A DNA stretch of 64,000 bases from contig CM075650.1 in assembly GCA_037953625.1 (NCBI GenBank), positions 126,091,706 to 126,155,705 of the forward strand. The letters run 5' to 3'. Of this stretch, positions 20,261 to 31,705 are shown one piece after another (position 1 is the stretch's first letter; each line of letters begins with the position of its first letter). The notes under the pieces are model-generated. The model searched no databases and had not been told where the DNA came from. It worked only from the letters and a program-made list of their open reading frames with translations. This DNA comes from Crotalaria pallida. Lineage: Eukaryota > Streptophyta > Magnoliopsida > Fabales > Fabaceae. The translations under genes were made by a program, and so were the position numbers.

Positions 20261-21269
20261 CCAACATTCATTTCAATCTAATTCACAGAGATTTCATGTT
20301 ATTCATTAAATATGCATAAAAACCACATATACACAACTCACCGTACCAAATTTAATTATATGCATATTTAACATGAAGACAATGTTCATACAGCACACAT
20401 GCAACATTTTTAACTTGCTCAAATCAATATTTAAGCTCAGAAAGGCCTCAATGCCATTTTCCTATTTCAATCTATGCCCTTAGAGTCTATTGATGACTCT
20501 CTAATTAAAACAAGGCATGTTAATCTTATTCTAGTGAATGTACAGCTTCCCTTTTACCTCTAGGTTGTGATAGAACAGAAAATCCACAGAGAAATGCTTT
20601 TGAATTCCACTTTCCCCAAAATCCACTTCAGACACATACATGCAGAGCGTTTCCAGCAGGGTCACAAGATCGAGTAATTTGACCCATGAATCATGCATTA
20701 AAATTGGGGAAAACAGTTAGATTTTGTGCTATGCAACATTAACTAGAGATAGGAACAAGTTTGAGTGTAAGAGGGTGTGTGTGCTTACCAAAATTGAGAC
20801 TCAAAGTAAGCTTCCAGACTCATATTTCCTTTTCTGCAGAGTTCGAACTCAAGCTTTGCAGATTCACCACTTCACACACACTTAACCTCAACTCAATATT
20901 CTTGTGTCTTTGTAAAGCTCAAGACGTGAGCTTCACAATGGTGTATAACTCTCGAATTAACTCTCAGAAACCAAAGAGAATTTTGCAAACGAATTCAAGA
21001 ACCCTAAGTTACTCTTCAGACCAACACTTAGCCAAAATGGGGTTGATTTCATCAACCATCTTCCTTATATAGACGAATTGAAATCGCATGCAAGTTGACA
21101 CAAGTCCAGGGGACGTGTTAAGGCTTCATTTCGTGTCAATCCATGGATTTATCGAGTGATTAGTCACTAAACGCACTCAACCATGGTTGTTCTGCACTAT
21201 GGTAATCGATTACCGGATCATGGTAATCGATTACCATGACTGAAAATTTTGAAAATTAGGGGTGTTACA
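20261..21269 (-). mobile_element. LTR fragment C, third related subfamily
   Basis: This fragment ends with AGGGGTGTTACA at 21269 and resembles the U3 half of B and of the E LTR: CTTACCTCTAGG, then CAGAAAATCCACAGAG, then a CTCAAAGTAAGCTTCCAGA segment. A TATA-like CTATATAAG lies on the - strand at 21064-21072. It is more diverged than B, and in place of the ACTCGAGT pair it carries a different palindrome pair. Confidence 0.75.
21199..21238. repeat. ATCGAT-centred palindrome pair in LTR fragment C
   Basis: GGTAATCGATTACC at 21201-21214 is followed by the perfect 20-bp palindrome CATGGTAATCGATTACCATG at 21219-21238. The pair lies just inside the U3 end, in the role taken by ACTCGAGT pairs in the related LTRs B and E. 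Confidence 0.9.
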
Positions 21270-22158
21270 CAACCTCTAAGTTTTGGGGAGTAATGGACAA
21301 AATAAAAATTTTTTTGACTTGAATTGTTCTCCCACATTTGGTATTGGTTTGTGTCCTTGGTAAGAGTAGGTAATTATTCTAAGCTTAGGACTGTTTTTGT
21401 GATGATAGGTGTAAATACTTAGTTTAGGATTAGATTCATTGACTTTTGATATTGATTTGATTGAGCTGTAGATATTGTTTGAATCCGGTTATTTTGACAA
21501 ACTTTTTGAGAATAAGTGATTAGTGAACTTACTTGAGCCTAGTGAGTTTTTGAGCCTAAACACTAAAGGGGTATGATGTGATTATTGAAATATTTTGATT
21601 TGAAACCACTATTTCTTTCATGAGTGTGTTCACTTTGGCTTTTTGTTCTAGAACATGACCTGTGACCATTTCAAGATTGATATTTGTTTGCATACATGAA
21701 TATGATTAAGGCACTTAGGATTGTGTTTTTGTGGCTTTCAACTGAATTGCATTGGTATTTTCCCTTAGTTTCCCACTTTGAGCCTGATGAAATATGATTT
21801 TTCTTTGGTACCCTGCATTGATTGCATAATTTTTGTGAGTACCTTAGGAATTTTGGATGAGCAATTGAGATGAATGATTTAAAAAGTGAGAAAAATTGAT
21901 ACAAAGTGTTGTGAGTCTACTTCTCTTACATGAAATAAATGAAAAAAAATAATAAAAAAAAGAATGGAAAGGAAGATGGTAGAGGAAAAAAATGAAAAGA
22001 AAAGAAGAATGATAATGATTTTGGAATTGAGTGTGAGTCTTAATTGTATTCATTGCTCATTCATAATTTTTTAGGGAAATTTGTTTTTGAATTTTAGCCC
22101 TTAGTTTTTATCCCTTCTTTCTTTTATCCCACCTTACACTTCTAGCCATGCCCCCCAT
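21270..22158 (+). mobile_element. Old LTR-retrotransposon remnant D, left part
   Basis: AT-rich, non-coding sequence interrupted by solo LTR G and continuing at 27156. Purine-rich runs (AAGTTTTGGGGAG at about 21279) and the downstream polypurine tract suggest the untranslated 3' region of a + strand Ty3/gypsy element. No gag or pol domain is recognisable. The last five bases, CCCAT, are the duplicated target of G. Confidence 0.45.
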
Positions 22159-25100
22159 TGTAACACCCCGCATTTTTCTCGTACGTGCGTAAACGATTTT
22201 CGTCAAAAAGAAACCCTGAGATTATATTTTCAGAAAAGTATTTTTCGTAAGAAAGAAATTAAATGATGATTTTCAAAGATTTTTATAAACAAAATGTTTT
22301 TATAAATGTGAAGTGAATGGTTTTGTTGAGTTGTGATTTTATTAAAAGTTGATTTTTTTGAAATGAAGTTTTTGAACTGTTAACTTGGAAAATTTGTATC
22401 TTTTTAACCGTAACTCGGATTTTTATGATCTTTATATAAAAACGATCGTCTTGAAACCTAGATTTTGAAAATGTAATTTTTAGAATTTTCTGGGTTGATT
22501 TATAAAAATTTATTTTCAGAAATAAGAAATACGAATTTTGGAATTTGTGTTTTAAAGAAAAATAAATCTATTGATTTGGCTTGAAAATTTTGTGTGATGA
22601 GTGCTTGGTTTAATATGTGTGTACTGTGTGATGCATGAATCAAATTGTGTGAATGTGAGTTGTGAATTAATCACTTTAAGTAAATAGAGTTAGAACATAA
22701 AAATATAAGATAAGTATGTATGTGTATGGTACGGTTTGTATGTATGAGTGTGTATGCATATATGTGTGTATGTATGTACGTGTGTATATGTGTATGAGTG
22801 TAGGGCAAGTCTAGAATTTTTAATAGTTGGAACCATAAAGCAACTAAGTTAGAAACTTAACCAAACTATGTAGGGAACCTTAACCAAGAGCCAACTAGTA
22901 CTTAGCCCTAAAGTGACCCCTAGAATCTAAGCTATCCTACCTTGTCCGCCTTGCATTTGATAAAATGCATCCATGCAAGTTTTTGTAAGGCCAAAATTAC
23001 CCTTTCCATTGTGTATGGCCGAACCACATAATAAGGGCAAGGGAGGAAGAGTGTAATTGCTTATATATATACTTGGAGCCTTAGTTCATTCACCCTATTT
23101 CTTCACACCAACACAAAACACACTCCTAAGAGCTCATTAAACTCTTAGAGAGAAAAAGAAAAGAAATAGAGAGAAAGAGAGGAGTGGTGGCCGTGAGTCA
23201 TAGAGGAGAAGGAGGAGGAAAATCCATGCTAGATCAAGCCTTGTTCCTTGAAGATCCAAGTGTTAGGAGACTAGAAGACCAACCCTTTTCATGGTAGGAC
23301 TCAAAGAGCTTGGATGAAGACTTGTAATAGCCTAGATTTTTCTTTTAGTTCATAGATCTTTCTTTTTCTTCTTGCATGTTAAATTTTATGACTTCAAAGA
23401 TGATTTTATGTGTTGATCCTCTTTGATCTTGGACTTTAAAGACTTAAAACAATTTGTGATATGTTAGACTTGTGCTTTGTGGTTTCGGTTGAATTTTCTT
23501 AAAAGGATTTTGATATTTTTCTAACTAAACTCTTAAAAGATCTAAAGCTTTGTTTGAGATTTTGTGCAAACTAAAATAAACTTCCTTGCATGTCTATTTT
23601 TCTTGCTCTAAACCGTGATTCATGTATGTTTGTGTGATGATTTGATAAATAAATCCATGATCTAAGTTTAGTTAATAATAAATTGAAATTCTTTAGCTTT
23701 GCATGTTAGATCCTTTTTGCTAGATCTTGATCTATGATGTGTCTTCATAATTATTTGTTGAATAAATTTATGACCTAAACTTAATTTGTGAAAAGTTTAA
23801 ATTCCTTTTCTGGATGCTCACGGTTTTGGTTCTAGAATAAAGAAAATAATTTCATGATTCTATGTTTTTATTTGTGCATTAAATATTTGCAAAATTTTAC
23901 ATGAATAATTCGGTCCAAACATGTGCATGTAGCTGAAAAATTGTCTTCATGAAATGACTTAGGATTATGGCTATGTCCCTAGGTGTAAGGTGCTATGTGT
24001 TTGAATGAAAGTGATATGTGTTTATTTTTATTTTTAGAATTGAATGAGTTCATTTGATTATGTGAAAAGATTTTTGTAATGCTAATTCAATGATTTTTAG
24101 TTTTAAAATTTATGTGTGATTAGAAAATTTGTTAACCATGTGAATGATTTGGTTTTTGTTAAATTAATTAAAAGACTGAGTCTAAATTATTTTCTTAAGA
24201 GTAATTGAATTAATTTATTAAGGTTATAATTTAATTAATGATTGTAAATAATTAAAAATGTGACTTCCTGTGCATATGTTTGTGAATGATTTGAATACTT
24301 TGAAATGTGTATGTGATTGTTCTTTGTGTTGCTTGAATGTATTGAATACTGTTTGTGAGTTTTGTTTGTGAAAAAAAATGATTTATTTAAAGGGTATGAT
24401 TTAAACAATTTAAATTAATTTGAGATTTTTATGTGACCTTCTTTGATTAGTGTTTGATGATGCTTTGAAGTTTAGAAATTAAATGAATCAATTTGATACG
24501 GTTTTAAAACTTTATTTTCTAGAGTTTTGAATTCTGTTTAATGGTCCAGGAAAATGATTTTCATAAACAGAGTGTTTTTAAATTAAGAGAGAGATGAAAT
24601 TTGTTTTGATAAAGAGATTATTTAATTGTTTTAAAGTTTTCTTGAAGACCTTTTTATTTGATTTGGATCTGGAATCTTTTGACATTAGCAATGTGTTTTC
24701 AAGAAAAGAATTATTTCAAAGAGTTTTCAAAATGAAATTAAGAATTAATCGTAAATCGTTTTCTAACTCACAGGGAAAAATGTCTAGTTCGGGTGTCGGA
24801 CGCGAAGGAAGCGTGGCAATGCTAACGACTGGAAACCTTGGAAAGCTTTTAGGAAGTTTCGTCATCCAGGTGAGTGAGAGTGTTGTGGTCCCGTAACGTG
24901 GTTGCTCACAATCCGAATAGATGGATTGTGAAAGTACTACGAATTAGGCAATATAGCTATTTGTGTTAAATGTCTACTTGTTTTGTTTGCATACTAAATG
25001 TTCATCTGTTGTGCATTATTAAATGTATATCTGTTGTGCATACTTTATCTGTTCAGAAAATGTTTGATTATGTCTGAGTGGTGAAATAATAATAATGAAG

Positions 25101-27150
25101 CTATGAAATTAATAGATTAAGACTAAAGCGATACGAAATGTGAATAAGAATTATGAAGTGATTGAGAAAGAGATAAGATACGATGTGAATGAGAATGTAA
25201 AAGAGATGAAGATTGAAAGAAAGAGAATTAATAGCTGAGCTGATAAAGAATAAAAACGAAAGATAATTGTAAGACGATGATAAGCAACACCCGACGAGGC
25301 GAGCGGAAGCGTGGTGATGATGAGCGATGCTGATGGTGCCATGGAGCCACAACTGAGGAGCAAGATGCTGATGATGATGCTGCTGAGCCAGGATGCTAGA
25401 AAAGATGCTGATGATGCTGATGAGTTGATGAGAATAATGCTCAGACGCATGAGAAATTGATTTGAGGCATGATGCCATTGAGATTCTTAGGGGGAACGAA
25501 TTGCGATCAGTGGTCGGGCTTCGTTGAAGGGATGCACCAAGGACGAGCCGACTGTTAGGATTAAGCCGCTAATTAAAACGTTAAAACTTTAAAAGACTTT
25601 AAAAGACATTTACAAACACGGTGAGGTATGAGTGTCGTATCGAAGTAATGGAGAGGAAGATACTATGGGTATCTGCGGATACTCAGGTGGAGATTGCATG
25701 AGGGGAGGACGATGATGGTGAAACGTCAAGAAGTCTAGAGTACTTTCTAGGCAGAACGAACTCCACATGTGGCGTACTAACGTGGTAGGGACTGGGTCCA
25801 ATGTCGTGGCAAGTTCTGCACCGGAACTAGAATTGTACTGTAGCCCCCTTGAATGCAAGTCTAGAACAGTGAGAGGGACTGGAACGGGGCATTTGAGATT
25901 GCCGCTGAGAGCGTGCATTGATATTATATGAATGAAATGATATGAATTGAATTGATTTGAGGCTGTAGTCCTCCTGGTCTGGGACCATTTGATTGTGAGA
26001 CAGCTGTCGTGCCCGCGTGGTAAAGGTCCTGTACTCCTGTTTGCTTCCGACTAGGTTGGGTGGATGACCGAGGAGATGTAGACGTGTGTGACTTCCTCAA
26101 TGATGATGTTCCCCCATCATTGAGCGAACCGGAACGATAAAACTTAAAAGACGAAGATGTATCAAAGAAAAGTACAACTAAAGATATCAAGCATTGCGCA
26201 AAAGTTTATAAGACAAATATAAGAAAGAATTCTCGAGATGACTGATAAGTTTGGAAATTATGATTGAGAAAAGTTGTGAAAGCTCATGAGAAAGATTCTG
26301 AGAATGTGATTATAAGAACATGAACGAATTATTTGGTTATGAATGACTATATTGATGTGTTTAGAATATTTTGATATGTTTTGTGATTCATATATGCTAC
26401 GTGTATAACATGTTGTATAATTGTTGATGATTATGTGATTGCATCATGATAAGTATCTAGGTTATACTGTTTTAGTTATATTATCTGTCTACCTTTATAT
26501 TGAATCTACCCTGAGACTGCAAGGTCAACCCGTTAGTGTTCGGAACACTGACTCTCTCCTACCATGTTGTCGTATCGGCAATTGCTGATATTGCAACTGG
26601 TAGATGGCATAGCGTATAGCGATTCACCTATGCACCGGTAAGGAGGAGCATAGACGTTTGTTCCCGACGATGGTATTTGGAGGAGACCCCCGAGGCAGCA
26701 GACGAGGATGACTCTACTTGCAAGAGGAGAGCTTGGTCTACCAAGATCCGAAGTTGGACGACGATTCTTAGTGAGTCTGACTAGAAGTTAGGCAAACCCC
26801 CTGGAGGAATGTATTCCAATTTAAGTTCTTAGTTACCTTAGCTCTATCATACTGTACCCCGGCAAAAGTTTATTTAAACACTGATGTTTTGAAACAAGTA
26901 AATGGGCTATGTTTTTAAATGGTGTTTTTGAAAACGAGTTTCAAAGTGCGGTGTCTTGTGACATCTCGGTTTGGAACTTGAAAGGTTTTACACAACGTGA
27001 GAACATGAGTTTTAAATGTAACCATGTTTTGAAAACCTAAGTGTTCTCATGATTACGTATTACATGTTTTTAAAAAAAAAATGGCCCTAATTTTCACTAT
27101 ATTTAACTTAAGTAACGGAAGTTTTCAAGTTGCCAAATCGGGGTGTTACA
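22159..27150 (+). mobile_element. Solo LTR G, about 5 kb
   Basis: The unit starts TGTAACACCCCGC and ends GGGGTGTTACA, an 11-bp inverted terminal match. It is flanked by CCCAT at 22154-22158 and 27151-27155. There are no gag/pol genes, primer site or polypurine tract, so it is best read as a solo LTR left by recombination between the LTRs of a long-LTR Ty3/gypsy element. A TATA box (TTATATATATA, 23061-23071) lies about 900 bp in, followed by an A/G-rich leader (AGAGAGAAAAAGAAAAG). Dinucleotide-type TGTATG repeats lie at 22717-22800 and GAT/GCT trinucleotide runs at 25315-25435. It is related to solo LTR F, which is in the opposite orientation. A non-autonomous element with degenerate internal LTRs is the alternative. 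Confidence 0.75.
25991..26092. repeat. Highly conserved ~100-bp block of the F/G long LTRs
   Basis: This block is nearly identical to the reverse complement of 30322-30421 in solo LTR F (only a few mismatches in about 100 bp), whereas the surrounding LTR sequence is strongly diverged. It includes CGTGCCCGCGTGGTAAAGG and CTTCCGACTAGGTTGGGTGG. The few differences change the encoded residues, so conservation appears to be at the DNA or RNA level. Confidence 0.75.
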
Positions 27151-27155
27151 CCCAT

Positions 27156-28159
27156 TACAACCAAATATAAGACCTTTTGATTTTTGTGTGCATTCAATAA
27201 TTTCAGTGGAGATTTGGGTCTATGGTCAAGCATATGGTAACACATTGTCATTGGATGAACTTGAGTGCAATTGATATAACCCTTGATACATATGAGAGAT
27301 ATACACTGTGAGGTTGAGAGTGTTCACTAGTCCTGAGTTCTTGTGGAGTTTGTTATTCTAACCAGGTTTCAATTGTATGAATTGCTTGTGATAATAAGTG
27401 TCTGAGTCTGTGAGTCGAAGTCCTAGATTAGGTGTGTACATTTTCATTTAGAAGGTAGTCGTTTGTTTTAAAATTTTTATTTTACTTTTTCCTAGGACAT
27501 GCAAAATACTAAGTTTGGGGGAGTGATTTGGGTCCAATATATGATGTTTTGAGCATGAATTAGACTCCCTTTTGCTATGGATTTGGCTTGTTACTCTTGT
27601 GAATTTAGGACTTTTAGTATAGTTTTAGGAATTTTCAGTAGATTAGGATCCTTTGAACGTTTTGATCCGTTTTGGGTATGTTTCAGGTACTTTTGGAGCT
27701 TAAATGAAGACAATAATCATGGAACTGGTAAGAGGACGAAATAAAGGACCTTGAAAATGGCGCAAGAAAGGAGCGAAACGGAGTCGGAGCAGGGCTGGCA
27801 TGCCCAGGCGCCCGGGCTGGGGTGCACAAGCGCGCAGCCCCCAGTAATCAGCAGCAGACCAGATCTGTGCGCCTAGGCGTGATGCCCTGGGCGCCCAGGC
27901 GCGCGAGACACGAGAAAGCCCAATTGGGCCACTTTCTAATTAGATTTGCTCCAATTCAATTAGGATCAGTTTTAGACATTAAATATAGGTTTTTCCATTA
28001 GGTTTAGTAGACTTTTCAAAGAGATTAGAGAGATTAGGAATAGAATTAGGATTAGAGAAGAGAGGCTAGTTTTGCAATTGAGAGCAAGGAGGCAAGGCAA
28101 GGATTGTAGATCATCAATGGAGGGATCCACTTGAAGATTGAAGATCTCTTGGGTAAATT
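27156..28159 (+). mobile_element. Old LTR-retrotransposon remnant D, right part with truncated 3' LTR
   Basis: After the G insertion the D sequence resumes. At about 27511-27523 a polypurine tract (AAGTTTGGGGGAG) precedes TGATTTGGGTCC at 27524, a likely 3' LTR start in + orientation. The LTR carries GC-rich palindromes, including the perfect CCTGGGCGCCCAGG at 27886-27899 and a related CCCAGGCGCCCGGGC at about 27803-27817. It is cut at 28159 by element E. No coding domain is seen, so the lineage is open. Confidence 0.5.
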
Positions 28160-30321
28160 TGTGACACCCTCATTATCATACTCATAATCATAGTAATAAA
28201 TTAACTATTACGCTCAAATGGATATGGACTTGTTTAAAGATAGAAAATATAAGGTTAAATATTTTTTTTCCTTTTCATTTTCTAAAAGAAGCGGGTGCAC
28301 AAACATAATATAGGATCCTTGGAGATTAGATTTTGTATAACTTGAAATATTGAATTCGGCATTTTCGGAAATAAGAGAATCATTTCACAATCTAGATAGC
28401 ATCTGTTCTTTGAAATTGTTTTTACGTAAGAAAACTCAAGGAATGCTATCCATTTGTTCATTTTGCGGAACTGATACCATTTTCATATATCGTAGCCGAA
28501 CTCTTTAAATTTCTTTATCAGAGTAAGCGGAAATAGCAGGACTATGCACAAGTTTTAATATAAACCTAAGTTATATATAGTCCATAAGATACATAGTCCA
28601 TAAGTCAAAGTCTCCAAGTTCCAGTACAAGTCCATAACAAAAGTAAATCATAACTCTAGAGTTCTCAAAAGTGTATCTACAATATCTATACATATCAAAA
28701 TATAAAACTCCATAGCTGGTCACATAGAACAAGTAACAGTAGTAGTAGTGGTAGTAGAAGTCCTCCAGTAAAAGTAGTAGCAGTAGTCACCATCAATCAT
28801 TAGCAGCAGTATCTCCTCCTCAGCAGCAAACACACCGGATCCCTGATCCTCATCATCTACCCTATGCACATACCTAAGGGTCATCATCCCTCCACTGATT
28901 CCCGGTAGAATGCACGACAGGCTCGCCTCCGCTCTCGTCCTCGATGGAGTGGGTACCCCACCACTGGGTACAGGGTCTGGTGAAGGCGAGACCCTAATAG
29001 GACTCTAGAAGTAAAAGGGTGTAAGCGGGTGGGTCAGAATCGAAAACTGTGATATGAGCGAGCTGGTCGTGTGGGAGGTGGTCCATGATATGTATAAAAG
29101 GTTGGTACATACATAGTGTATATGATGGGGATCCTAAACCTACGAGGATGAAACCAAATCAGCGGGTTGGGGTGATAGAAGGTAATCTCTACCTCACCCT
29201 CAAATACCGATCGGTGATCCTCGTAGATCCATATGCCATTAGGAAGTGGCCTGATCTCGATGCAAGCGATGTAACGTGACATCACCTACAAGGGCACAGG
29301 GATAAGCAATTCTATACACATAATAAATAGAGCATAAATAAATGCACAATGTGTAACAGCCCAATTTTCGTCAACCAAAAATAATTAACTTTTACTTATT
29401 AAAGTGGCAAAAATGAGGCCAACTTTTTTTTTAAAACACATTTGAAAAGTCATTGGTGTACTAAAAAATCCTTTTGATGAAAGCCGAGTTGTTACTAAAA
29501 CCTTCCTTTATATAAAACGTTCATTTCCATAAATGAATTGATTCCATAAAGACATTATGTTTCATTACGTTGAATCACAAGTGTTCATGACGGTTTCCAA
29601 AAGATTACGTTACTCAATCTATCAAACCAAAGGTACTTCCACAATAATGAACTAAAATTAGCTTGGTTACATAAATGGTTCTTTGCTCGGTAATCCTTGA
29701 CTCAAACACAAACAACAAACTTAAACTCAACACACTACTTTTGCTCCTTTCTGATGAAGACTTCCGGATGTGGTTTTCTTTTCTTCTTGCGCCCTTTCTT
29801 CACTCCCGAAGATGAAGTCACCTCCGTCGCTGCTTTCCCGTTGTCGTTAAGCTTCAGCTCCAATTCGTCTAGAATGATGATCTCCATACGATGCTCCGTC
29901 TGCCCGTTGGAATATCAGTAGCACCGATATGCCAACGAACAGGAGAGAGTAAGCGATCCGAACGACGCATCGTCGACGGTGTGGGATTACAGTAGGCAAG
30001 ATACTAGGACAATACAAACAAGACACACAACATACATACCACATAGCAATCAATCATGTTATCATTATTATTAACGTCATTCATTCATTATCCTTATCAT
30101 CATTGTTATTATTATCTTTCCAAACTTGTTATCATTCCTCAACAAAATCATCCATTATTCTCAATTCCTTTCTCAACTTCATTATTCCATAAGAGTTCCC
30201 TTCTCATAATCATAAATTCTTTTATCTCTCTTAGACTTTCCTTATCATATCTTATTGGATTACCACCATCGATGATTGGGGAAAATCAGAATATCATCGC
30301 GGCACTCGTTACGTTATCGTC

Positions 30322-30421
30322 AACACACACGTCTACATCTCCTCGGTCATCCATCCAACCTAGTCGGAAGCTAACAGGAGTACAGGACCTTTACCACGCG
30401 GGCACGACAGCTGTCTCAATC
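30322..30421. repeat. Conserved block shared with solo LTR G
   Basis: Reverse-complement counterpart of 25991-26092. Both copies keep the same orientation relative to their LTR. The block ends in GGGCACGACAGCTGTCTCA. Its position deep in the transcribed part of the LTR suggests an RNA-level role such as packaging or structure, which is inference. Confidence 0.75.
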
Positions 30422-30989
30422 ATCAATTGGCTCCAAGCCAACTGTAGAAAACTCGGGTACAGTCTCAAATCAATTTATATCATATCCAATCATTTCATAA
30501 AATCAAGGCTCACTGTAGAAAACTCGGGTACAGTGGCAATCAAGATGCCCCGTTCCAGTCCCTCTCACTGTTCTCGAAATGCCATAGGGGTGACAGCACT
30601 ATTCCGATTCCGGGTGGGTGCAGAACTTACCACGGCATTAGGACCCAGTCCCCACCACATCTGGTTACCACATGTGGAATTCGTTCCGCCCAGAATAGTA
30701 CTCAAGGCCTCATGACGTTTTACAGCCCTAGCCTACCCTATTGCATTCACAACCCGAATATCCCTGATATTCGGGGTACCTTCCTCTCCACTACTTCGCA
30801 CTCTCAAACCTCACCGCGTTAGTGTCTTTTAAAGTCTTTTATCTTTTTAATTAACCTAAGGTCGGCCCATCTTTCGTGCATCCCTTCAATGAGTCCCGAC
30901 CACTAACTTTGCACAATCTTTTCTCATCAGAGCACAGAGCTGGGTTCGCATCATCACATTGGCATCTCATTCACAGTTTCCTCAACATC

Positions 30990-31705
30990 TCTTTTCACAC
31001 TCTTTCTTAAAACCACATTTTATCTCTTTTCTTAAAATTTCAAATCATAGACTTTCGCAATTTCTCATTTCATAACTCTTTCTCAAAATCTTGCTCCACA
31101 AACTTTCTCAAAAGTCTTAGTTCACAAAATTTCCTTAAATTCTCATTTCACAAACTTTCGAAAATCTCATTTCACAAACTTTCTAAAAGTTTTCCTTTCA
31201 TCACTTTCTAAAAACCTCCTTTCAGAAACTTTCTTGAAATACTATTTCGCAAACTTTCTCAAAATATCATTTTCATAACTTTCTCAAAAATATTACTTCA
31301 CAAACTTCCTTTCACAAAAATTTCTAAAAATTACATTTCACAAATTTCTGAAAGTCTCTTTTTACAAAATCGTTAAAAACTTCAGTTCACAAACCTTTTT
31401 TGAAAACTTACTTCATAGACTTTTACAAAATTTCTTTTCACAAAGTTATTAAAACAAATCTCGTTTCAAAAACTCTTTTCAAAATTTCTTATTTTCAAAA
31501 ACCTTTTCAAAAACTTCATTTCACAAACTTTTCTTAAATCAACCTGTCGCAATTTTCTCAAAAACTTCGTTTTGCCAACTTTTCGTAAAATCTCATTTCT
31601 CAAACTTTTCACAAAATCTCTTTTCGAAATCTTTTTCAAAATACTATTTCACAAACTTTTTCAAAAACTTCAGTTTGTAAGCTTTTTTTTTTAAAAATCT
31701 CATTT
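30990..31705. repeat. Degenerate minisatellite, about 29-bp unit
   Basis: A unit close to ATTTCACAAACTTTCTCAAA recurs roughly every 25-32 bp for about 700 bp, some two dozen times, with frequent substitutions and A-run length changes. It is inside solo LTR F. No matching array is visible in solo LTR G, so it expanded after the two families diverged. Confidence 0.75.

Noticed and set aside
30056..30715. 219-codon + strand frame in solo LTR F
   Set aside because: The conserved part is preserved at DNA level with non-synonymous differences, and the rest does not match the related LTR G. Unlikely to be coding.
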